Part shown: positions 47,201 to 59,200 of the stretch, piece after piece
Layout of the letters: each line of letters starts with the position of its first letter
How positions within the stretch are numbered: position 1 is the first letter of the stretch
NCBI RefSeq assembly: GCF_014356525.2
Contig: NC_052516.1
Coordinates: 21,222,257 to 21,286,256, forward strand
Source: Nilaparvata lugens
Taxonomy: Eukaryota > Arthropoda > Insecta > Hemiptera > Delphacidae
Length of the DNA: 64,000 nt
Direction of reading: 5' to 3'
Program-made: the position numbers and the translations under genes
The notes under the pieces: model-generated
Told to the model about the DNA's origin: nothing
The model's database searches: none
What the model saw: only the letters and a program-made list of their open reading frames with translations

Positions 47201-50200
47201 TATTCAATCAACAATACCATGGAGAATTTATTATGATTTCCTTGTGTTTGGATAAAAAAAATAATTTGATGTTAATACAGACTGGTAGGCTTCCTTGCTA
47301 TTCACATTGAATTGATGTATGCTGCCTCATAACTCACATTTCATTGTATCTATTTTTTGCTTTGTACTATTCCAATATTTTTAGTGTTGACTGATTGTGA
47401 ATAAAATCTCCTTAAAAATTTGTTCTTGATAAATTTCTCTATCAATCACCATTCTAATTTTATTTTTTCGAATTGGGCAAAGTTGAATATTTTTTCTACA
47501 GTTCATCTCTCTCATTTGAACACACCTATCGATTTTTATAGTGATTGGTTGGAAAATTTTGAAGATCCATTATATGACACTCGTACTACCAATATTACAA
47601 TTTTCCAGGTGAACATCTCTTTCTGCTATACACTGATATAAACATCTATCTGACACTTCACTTCACAGAACTAATATGGAATATGATGATGGCTGCAGTG
47701 CAAAATGCGTCTCGCCAACTAATTGATGATTACTATGCTGGCGAGGAATGTGAAAATACACACTCATCTCTACACCTTTATCCTCATCATCTGTGGACAA
47801 AACTTTTCACTCTACAGAAACATTTTCTAAGTGTTTTTTCCTCAATCTACTGTTCTCAAATGATGTTCAATTTCTTGACCGTTCTGTTTTTTGGATCTTT
47901 CTGTTTAAAGTACATGAATAATGGGGTCCTATTCAGTGTTGGGAATATGGAATATAACGAAAATCGCTATCATGTTAAATTTCATACTGAAATGGGGATA
48001 AGTTTTGTCTACCTAATGATAAGTTCTACTATGGTGAACATTACACAAAAAATGGTATGATTATCATCATTATTATTATTATCATATCATCATCATCATC
48101 ATCATCATTATCATGCCTCCCCTGCCATAGAATAACCTAATAGCCCTGCCTAACCTAACCTAACCTAACAAAGCAGAAATATGCTGTGCTTCACGAAAGT
48201 AACTATTTTAATTAGATTCAATTGCTGTCCTCTAAACAGTTTGGATTCAGGCCTGGCATTTCCACAAATGATGTACTTTTCTCTTTCATAGATCAAGTGC
48301 TGAATTCTGTGGATGGCAGATCCAGAGTTTGCTGTCTAATTGTGAATCTTTTCAAGGCTTTTTCACATAAAAAATATTAATATGAAAATAATTATACAGC
48401 TTGGATGGCACGGTACTCGAATGTGTTGTATCTTATTCCGACAAAGATTCAAGCAGGTTGGAATACAATCTCACTCTTTTGTGTACCAATCATTTGTCAG
48501 AATGGGTAATGGCCAGGAGTGGGGTCCCCGAGGGGTCAGTCCTCGGTCCTTTTCTTTTTCTCCTCCATATAAATTACTTGCCTCTACAACTTGGAGCAGC
48601 ATACTGCCTAGTATTATATGCTGACGATTCTAAAGTACCTACTCTATTGAAAAGTAATAGTCAGCATGGCATTTAGTCTGAATGTAGAAGACAATAGAAA
48701 ACTAAAAGAATGGCTAGCTTCCAAAATAAGTGGATAAGCATACAATATACTTTGCATGGAGCTATTTTCTCGATTAAACTGGATTCACAACTAGTAAGAG
48801 AGAAAACTTATAAGATTACTCTATTCTATGCTAGTAGGTAGTCGAAATGAAATAAAGAATCAAAGTAGCCTAACACTGGCTATCTTATTGTGCCTGCCTG
48901 CCTGATTATCAGATCGCTAGCCTCTACAAGGAGATCAATCAATTTTAAGAATTAAAAATCATTGACAAATCCATTTACCCCTTTTATAGGCGGTTAGTAG
49001 AATACTAGGAGTATTCAAAATGTTGTTTTAGCCAGCTAAAGTGCTATTTGATAACTCTGGATTCCCCATATAGAACAAACTGCTATAAGCTAACTGCAAT
49101 AGCATTCCAAGCGGATAATTTGTCTAACTCAAAGTTTATAACCTCACTTTTGCTACCAAATATGGCCGCCGTTTTAATAGAGTGGACTCAAACCTGCGCT
49201 ATCTGCTATCTCGTCTGCTAATTTTTTTCTAACGTACCACTATAGCATTGAGTTAACACAGACTTAGCAAATAGCAGGAGTTAGCGAATAGCTTGACTAA
49301 GCCAGCTAACTCCAACATTGTTATTACCCCTATAAAAAAAATAAAAATTTTATTGAAGAATAAAATGGAATTTTAAAAAGTTGTAAAACAGTCACACTGT
49401 GTGTGCTTGGCCTCAAACTTATTGTTTCTTCAAAAGTAGTAGGGACTCAAGACATTTTTATTCTTGAAATTTTATATGTTTGTGTAAATTTTCAAGTGTT
49501 ATTGAACACTCTTTCATACTTATATAATATCTACTCAAACATTCAATACTTTGAACAGGAGATTTAGTCAAATTTTTGAATGAGCATTAGTGAGTTCTAA
49601 CTTTTGACTTACTGAAGGCCAAAGTCATTGTCCGGCTGTTTGTATGTTCTACAATAACTTTAAAGAGAATTGATCAATCAAAATTTTGAACATGTATTCT
49701 TCAAACCTTTTTACAGGTCAAGTTCATTGAACAACAAAATTGACTCACTCCTTCATCCTTTTCCAGGATATAACAAATAACATTGAAAGTGCATAAGAAA
49801 AAAGTTTGTTGTGTTTTATAATTTAAATTTAGAATAATTTATTGCATGCAATTACTAGGTACTATTTTCCCATTCATTCATTCATAACATCATCTGAGGC
49901 TATCTGGTAGCTATCATACAGACATATCTTCATGTGATGACACATGATTTTGTCACAAAGTGAATTATGTAATGGCAGGAAAGTTGCCATGAAGAATAGC
50001 AGTTGAATATTTCTTTCTTTCAGGGTAGGAGCATAGTGGTTTTGCTAACCCTATCATCATTCTCAGCACCATTGCTTGCATTATCATCATCATCGTCATT
50101 GTCACTCATTCTGTTCAAGCCAGTTTCTTAGTTTTCCATTATCCACTGCATAGTGCTGAGGAAGAGATTTTGTCCTGTTATCGTTTTCATTCCCACGACT

Positions 50201-53200
50201 TGAGCCATCCCCTCCGCTCTAGGCATGTGCAGCCCGGAGCTGAGCTCAGTTGCAAAACAGATCTCATTGATGACAGATCATTGCTTTTTGGTTGGATAGT
50301 TGATCCATAATTAGCAACTCCTATTTGTTTAATTTGTTATTTTTTGAATATGTCATCATGGGAAATTCGTTCCATTATTATTGTAAATCTCTATACTTAT
50401 AAAAGACTAAGCCCCGACAGACTGAAATCACACCACAGCCCAAACTACTGAGCCTAAAAACTTGAAATTTTGCATGATTGTTTATGGTAGCCTGAAAAAA
50501 TCCACTAAGAAAGGATTTTCAGAAATTTGCCCCCCTGAGGGAGCTGGGGCCCCCCCAAAATTTTGTACTTTTTAACCGCTCATTGCACAGCAAAGTAATG
50601 AGAAACTTTTTTGTTCAGCTACAAAAAAAATTATAGCCTATCTATGCAGAAAAATTCCAATCAGGAGCACAGGGGGGTCCAGGAGAGGGCATTTTTCGAA
50701 AATTTTGATGTAAAATCACACTACAGCTCAAACTAATTGTCCTACAGACTTGAAACTTTGCACAAATAATCTTCAAACATGCTAGATGCGCACTAAGAAC
50801 GGATTTTGAGATATTTTGCCTCTAAGGGTTTCAAAGGATGAAAAAGGATCATATTTAGTAAGGTTATGAACATGGTAAGGTGAATACCATATGGAACTGA
50901 GATAATTGGCACATGATATTCTAACATATGTTATTGGAAAGCTTAAAATAATTTCATCAATCAGCTGATCGAATTTAATTTTCCATAGATTGGAAGCGCT
51001 AGCTTGCCACGTGTTTGTTCTATTGTTGTATGAGTCTCATACATTCCGATTAGAACAGAGCACAGAGATTTTCTTTGGTTAGTAGTTTGTTGGTAATTCT
51101 TTTTTTCAAATTTTATTGCAAACAAAAAATCACATTGAAAAATTTCTTAATAGACAACAAGATTTTAAAAAACAAGATTTCAAACATAAACCTATATTCA
51201 TTTGTAGCATGGATAGAAAAAGACAAACTTGAGTACTAGCCGTGAGTTCATTCAATATAACTCATATTTTTGTATTAATATTTTGTGAACAAGAAGTACG
51301 AGTTGATGAGAGATGTGAGTAATATCTTTTATTTGATCTGAATGGTTATTCATATTGTAGTAGTCGGGGTCACTTCAATCAAAGTTTTTTATTTTGTAGC
51401 TATTAAATGTCATACATATTGATTGTCCATAATGTAAGTGATTAAACTAATCAAAATTAATGGCTTACTGGTCCTTCACAGAACTTATAGTATTCCTGGT
51501 GATTGAGCCTGTCTTTTTTCAGTGTTGACTATTAATAATAAAGCTTTATTTACAAACAAGCTTACCTGGCGAACTTCGTACCGCCAAAAGTCAATGTACA
51601 CTTCACTTTATTTGGTGAATCATGAAATTTATCTGACAATCAATATTTTCATTCACATCTAAATATGGAATTCCTATGTGCTTAGTCATGCAGCATTCAT
51701 TATTCCCAAAACATATTCTTCTCAATCAATTGGTAGTAATATCTAACAGTAAAGTGTTGAATTAAAAAAAAAGATAGGATACATTAGTGTTTCAAAGATG
51801 AGTTCAATGTTTTCATAGTTGTTGATTGTCAATAGATGGTCCAGGAAATATGCGATGTACAATGAATCATCACCAGGAATTACATATTCTTTCCATCTTC
51901 CATTTTAGGATTTTCAGGATGAAAATAAGCTAAGCTAAATTCAAAAAAATTGTGAATTATTCTGACATTCTTCAGTAATAATAAATGCAATATGAACAAC
52001 TCTCTTCCATGAGGTGAATAATTTTTTCCAACATTTTCTGGTTACTCAATGATAGGGGAGTGATAATTATTGGTATAGGTCTTCTAAGGAACCATTATCT
52101 ACAGCTGGTACCAATCAACTACACTTCAACTCCAAACTACCGTTGTAATTCCAGTAGCCTACACAATTTATCATAGGGTGACGTGTTTATTACAGCTGGT
52201 AACTTTAGATGCTAAATCATATTATCTCAATATGATCTTGAATCATGATCATCTTTCCGTTCTTCGGTAGCCACTAGGCCGACAATTTCGAAAACATAGG
52301 CCTGAAAAGTAGATTAATAAATAATTATTATTAGCCACCCTATTAAAATTTCTGGTCAGAAACCATCCCCAATATTCACACAACATATTCCCAAAGTTTC
52401 ATGCCGTTATGTTAAGTATTTTTCAAGTCATAGGGAACAAACACACAAACAGACATTCATTTTTTTATATATATATAGAAGATAGAAGATTTCATTCGGC
52501 TCAAACAAAAGCCTCTCTAAATGGAGGTAGAATGATAAGGTTGACAACTTTCAGTTCTGTTGTTTCAACATTTTTTTTTTTAAATCACTTTCAAAAAGTT
52601 CATGTAGTACCTACTATTGTGTTTGAGACACTTCTGGCGCTATCATAATTTCACAACACTATTCTGTTCCACACTCCTATCTCTTGCAGCTGTTAACCAT
52701 ATCTATAATAAAATAAAGAGTTGGCTTATATATGGGATAGGAAAATTATGTTTGACGCATCACCACGTCTGAACTACTGGACTAATTAACTTGAAATTTT
52801 GCTTATAGGCTAGATTCTTAATTAACCAAGGATGGTTATAGGCCTATTTTAAGTTCTTTAAAATTTCATTACGTCAAGTTTCCAGATTATCAAGTTTGAA
52901 AATAGATCCTTGCGAAGCACGGGTTCCTGCTAGTATAATACTATATTCGTTTCATGGAATTGATTCATAACTTGTGCTTGTGTTTGTAAAAATATATTAA
53001 GAGTGAAAGCCAACGCCCTAGATCGTTAAAAATACTTTGAGTGAAATATATCCAGTCAGTACAAATGTTTGAGGACTAAGGACTACAAGAGCGGATCACA
53101 CACCATCGCAAAATAATATCTATTTGTTTTCACCCACCTGAACCCTGTTTGTGACAAATTGGTATATCATTACGTCGTATTTGGATTGGGGTAAGTGATT

Positions 53201-56200
53201 TTTCCTATTTGTTTTCCTGGGTCTAAATACTGGTGTGCTGAATTGAATATATGAATGTGTTTATTCGTATCATACAGTCCAAATCAAAAAACCAGAGGCA
53301 AAAGGCCTATGGATTTGTAGTTTTTTTATAACACATTCCAATTGCATCATTATTCCTGATTTTGCTGGCAACTTGTTTACCAGTTGTGGATTATTTCAGC
53401 CAATAGAAATCAGCATTAGTGGCGCCATCAGACAGCATTATTACCCTCATCATGGAGACTATGGGCCTGACCGTTCGGTGCATGAAGCTCGACCCAAAGA
53501 GTCTTGTTAATCTGGCTGTTTGTCTGATTATACATCTATTGTAATCATCATTATTTGCATCATGATTTTTTCTTCCATCATCATTAGTAAATTCATCACC
53601 CTGTCACGTATGAGTAGTGGAGTAAAGCCGGTTCTGGCTCCTCTGACTGAGAGCAGGCATGTTCAGACAAGCCTGGCTACCCCTTATCTAATCTAACCCA
53701 ATCTAACCTATAAAAATTTTACATTTTCAATCCTTATCATGTCATGACATGTCTTATCCAATCTCTATGATAAGATAATACTATTTTTATAAACAATTTT
53801 CCCTTTTATTAATTTTGCATGTCAATAGATGTTTAAGGCGGTGAATTCAAATATGAGATGTTCCATGGCTGATAAGCTACCAAATTAAGCTCCATGGGCC
53901 TGGTACTCCCTTTGTGAGGGTGACCAAAGACCATTGAATATAATCTTTGAGTTTGAAATTGGTTTGGAACCAACTTGAAGGTCCACTCACCTGTTATCAT
54001 CATAACCTGTGCACAAGCCTGGAGCTCATGTGGACATCATCTTCAGTCAGTGTTAATGGATAAGTGGGTGAGACTGTGGTAACAATGGTAACCATTTCAA
54101 AGAGATTAATAATAATGATTAAACTGTGTCTATTTTTAATAATGTGATGGAAAAGTTATCTCACCTCTCAACTTTATTGGTACCTACTATAACAAATAGA
54201 ATAAAGTATTTTGTTTAATACCACTTTTTATAATAGTGTCACAATATGTATGAATTAATCTAATATATTATGTTCCATTTTGAATGTTCACTATGTGTGT
54301 ATAGAGTAAGATAAGGTAAGTAAGGTGAAATAATCAATACATTCACTTACTATGGTATATGTTTTATTAACACATAAATATCTCAAATTACAAAACTATA
54401 TCTGTTCTGAACAAAGCTCAGGCTAGAGCTACCAGAGGACTGTAATTTACTATTCAAATAATCAAATACAAACAAGGGGCAAAATTTAATCTTCAATTTG
54501 AGCCAGGTTATTTGTACAGTTAAACTCTGCATTAATGAACAATAAAAAAGAGCAAAAACTCATCAAATTTATTCCAATCCTGACTACTTGCCCTTCGAAG
54601 CCTTTATTAGGTGTTTTGGTCAGGTTCAGGGTGGGACGAAGTCTGGGAAGAGACAGGTTCTTGCTTCCGGGCTGCCTTTTTGCGTTCAACTTGCAGGTCA
54701 TGCACTGTGTTTTGAACAAAGCTCAAACTGGATTCTTTATAAATTAAAATCTGATTCAAATTAATTTATTTCAATACTATTTACAGTGTTATATTCATAA
54801 TTCACACACACTACACTCAAACAATTTACAAGAAATTTCCGATCGAAAATTACATGACAGACAAACACAATTTTGTCTTGCAAAACGGGCTGATGAGACA
54901 AGATTGAAGACTTTCAAAAAAATCCATAATGCCAAGCAAGCAGGATGGTCTGCGCCGACGCAAACACAAGCCTGCTATTGGCAGAACCACAGTCTGGAAT
55001 TCTGGCGCTACAATTCGAGTTCTCTGGCCAGAACATACCTCTGCCTCTGAAAAACTATTTTTCAGCCAAGTTACAAAACTGAAAAAACCAAGGAAAGGAA
55101 AAATCCAGACATGTCAACAAGAACAAAACACCAACACCAAAAAACAACACAAAAGAAAAAATACAACAATCACAAAAACTATTGAGTTGGGAGTGGATAT
55201 AATTTTGTTACTAGGTCGAATACGGAAACAACGATTGCATTTACTATAGCACTTTACAACAAAACCCACGGCGTGGGTTGGAGTGGCATGGATTAAGGTA
55301 GGTGCACACAGATCGTCATCAGACAGATGGCATGCATCAGATGGATTGTACTTTTTCGAGGTGTTGCACACACTAGTCATCATCAGAGCATTGGCATTTT
55401 AGTTCATTGCAACATATGTCAAGTCGAGTGTGAATTAGGAATTTAATGAACAAATATTACAGTATATATAAGTGATGAATAGCAGTAGCGAAAAAGAAGT
55501 TATAGTTGTTACTTGTTTGTTAGCCGAAGATGGAGAAGAGGTACATCAATGTAGGAAGAGAAAATGAAAAATGTGGATCCATACAATTGTTCAAAAAAGG
55601 ATAGAATATGGAGAATTTAATCATCTGTTTCCTGATTTAATTGAAGACGAAGTTAAATGTTTTAGATACTTCCGCGTGTCATGTTTTTAAAGTAATGTTT
55701 TTTGAGCTTTTGAATGTCCTCAGACAACATATAAATAGTTAAACTGAACACCACTTATGCGATTGAGCCTGAACAGAGACTAGCAATCTGCTTGAGGTAT
55801 GTATTTTGAAACTTTTTAGTTAACCATTTCATGTCTGGTTTTCTATATTTTGATTAAAAACTTCTGAATATGTATAAATTAGCATTGACAGGAGGCAAAA
55901 TTCCTAACTATAGTCCCTTAAGTGACATTATGCATAATATCGTTTTTTTTTGTTTGGTGAGATTATGAAATTCTATTTATTCTAATATTATACTATACTA
56001 AATATATACATTACCAACCAATTATAGTACATTTATGTAATACAGTATATTAATTGCTGATATTTTACTCTACTGTATTTTGATACAGTATTATGTTAAG
56101 GACATAGTTTTGATACTGATTTAGGACATATTTAATGACAATTTAAACATTAGTATATATTTTTTAAAAATTAAAACCCTATCAAATATTTATTTCTACA

Positions 56201-59200
56201 CTCTACAGAATATACAAGGGAATAAATAAATGCCGGTGAGTCATTCAATCCGATCGGATTCAAAGATCCTCTCAGAATTCCTGATGGCATTTCCAATCTA
56301 TGATACATACGATGCAGATAGGTATGCGCACTCCAATTGAAAACAATGCATGGAATCTAATCTTCCAAACCGTTCAATGCGTGCGGTCCATCTGATGACG
56401 ATCTGTGTGCGCCTACCTTTAAATGCAGCTTTAGCATGGGTCTACTTTGTGACAGGCCTTAGTGTGGTGCAAGCATCTTTGGGGGCCTTTCCTCTGCGAT
56501 TATTCTACTGTAGTATAGGGAAGCTCTAGTCTACATGATGAATGGTGGTGTAGATAGAGCTGGTTTTGAGTGCACCTCCCAGATATTTGAATATATTTAT
56601 ATTTGAATTTTGCATGACAAAAGCAGAACTAGCAGTACAGAATTAGGATAGGATGAGAACTGTAGGGCCAGTATCCCCAAAGTACATCTATCAACCCCAA
56701 TCCATACACAACTGAAATTAGTCTGCATTGCAGCAATGCATCACAATTGTTAGGTAACCTGGAGGATGGAACAGGTGTATCTAATAATTTTATCTGGTTG
56801 ATATACAACATAGTTTACAGTTTTTACATCAACAAACTGATACAGGTTGGAATGTCAATGAGCAGGTTTCACCATTCATTTTCTCTAGGAAATCTGTATT
56901 GAAATCATGAATCACATGACCGACCACCTCCTCATTTGGAAAATAAATTTGGATTCATATGAGGGACAAAGATGTTTAAGTGGCAGAGTAGTTTTTAGAG
57001 AATAATTTTCCACTTCAAATAGGATACCCAATAAAACATACTGTCAAATTATTCTTGTAAAAGAAATATTTATCTGTTTCCATAACTTTCACCAATAATT
57101 CTGATGTATAATTAAAAGTTGCGGGTTTCAAAGATTATAATACAACGGTTCATGAGCGAGTTCTCCAACCCCCTGTTATTATGCTTATTTATTTCATTTT
57201 TATTAGCATCATTGAATTGGCAAGTATGGTAGGTAGTCTATAGTGGCCCAGCTATAGCTCCTACTGCAATGCTCATGCATTGCTCGCCAGCAATAGCGGC
57301 AATGCTCATTGCATATCCTGCCATTTTTTTGTATTGGCACGACCAGCTTGGCATGGCACGATGAGCATCATACACTGCAAATTCAGTTCACTCTGTGCCG
57401 TGCTAGAAGTTGGTTGTGAAAGTGATATATTTTGGTTCACTAGCTATGCCAGTAGTAACAAAGAAGAAAGCTTTAGCAGTATATTGTTGATTGGTGCTAT
57501 TCAGGGAGACAGGAAAGTTGAGAAGAGAAGAAGGCAAGTACAGACATAAAATTTGTTGAAGGAAAGAGAAAAATATTCAGACATGAGAAATCAAACCTTT
57601 CTGGATTGCTATCGTGCTGTGCAATGCACTACGTGCTCAGCACGAAATTCCTCACACACTAGCATGATCCTTCCTTTCTTGGCCCATCCTGCAAGCACGA
57701 CATGCAATGCAGGACCAGTGTTTGAGCAGCTTATACTACAACTCACCAGTTGGATAAGGTGACTTAGTCACTGAAATAGTCTGTATTATGTAAGTTTTCA
57801 ACTGTTTAAAGTGAATATGTGTCATGTTTCCTGTATATTATATTAGTATCATGAATCTCTAAAGTGTCTGTTATGCCCTACATATTATTATATTGACTAA
57901 TTTTTTTGTTGTTTTTAATATGTTTAGATTGAAAAAGAAACAAAGAGGAAACTCTTGAATATGATTCGAATAAGCAAACAGGAAAATCTTCCTTGTAATC
58001 AGGTTTGTGTGTCATTCATCTTCTTATATTAGATAAGTCCTTATTGATAAAGAAAGGAATTAGCTAATATGTGAATGAGATAGGAGGTACACAAATGATG
58101 CATTATCAATCATGAACTAATGGATAGATCAATTTGAAATTTTACATAGAAATTCATAATAATTATGAATTTCTATGTAAAATTTCAAATTATTTACCGA
58201 GGATGGAAATAGGCTTATTTCCATTGCTATTATTCAATTAATTATAATTTTAAAATTAAATCAAATCTATTCAATTTGTGATTTGTACTTATAACTGAAA
58301 AAGCACAACCAAGAGCTTTTCCCAAGTGATTCTGTAGCTTAATTAGTAGCACCCTTGACTCATGAATGAAACGTTGTGGGTTCGAGATCAATTGAAGAAC
58401 TAGTTCTGTTTCTGATGGAAATTTTCAACACTGATTAAGATTATTTATGTAATTTTGACAAAATAATGAATAATTATATTTGTTATGTTTCCTGGACATA
58501 AGAAGATTGCATTTTGCAACAGAAAACTTTCCCCAGTGCAAAGCAGGGGCTACCTGCTAATCAGTAATCAGATGAAAATGAAAGAATAACTATGGATATG
58601 CAACACAGTAGAAACCTAACATTCTATACTACATTTTACCTTTCAAACCTTCAAAGTTTCATTAAATTTTAGGTTTGTTCAAAATACTTACACAAGATGG
58701 CCATATGCCAGTCCAATATGATAATTGGAAATGCAGTACAAAATCAATTCAAGCCATTTTCTATTTCTATATCCAATCCAATATTGTTTGTATCTGATAT
58801 TTTTCAACACCTGTGTTCTTGTTTACAGCATATTTCATTTCTGAAATGTGTCACACTTACTGATACTCGGTTAAAACTTCATGGCTATGGCAAGATTGGG
58901 AGCCACTTTTTTGTGAAGGTAAGTATGCTACCGGACATGAACAATATTCTTCAAGAGAGTAAGAGATAATCACATTGTAGAGTTGATAACTTCTGCCCTT
59001 GGTTCACACAAGTATTGCCACGAAGTGAATTTTGTGACAATAGGAGAATCGCCATGTTTCATAAGATTTGAATAAATTTCTTTATTTCAAGGATCAAGCC
59101 CGGTCATCATCATCATTTTCAGCATCTCTGGAAATTTTCATTATTGTATTCAGCCTTTCTATTGAAATCATATTGCTAACTGGATTTTTCTAGTTAGCTG

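Larger units (their letters stand above)
58060..58560 (+). mobile_element. Helitron-like 3' end fragment
   Basis: Ends with hairpin AGCAGGGGCTACCTGCT then CTAA at 58557-58560 followed by T, as in Helitrons. Upstream, AATTTGAAATTTTACATAG and TACCGAGGATGG resemble the segment at 52780-52840. It contains a perfect 61-bp palindrome (58131-58191). Confidence 0.45.
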
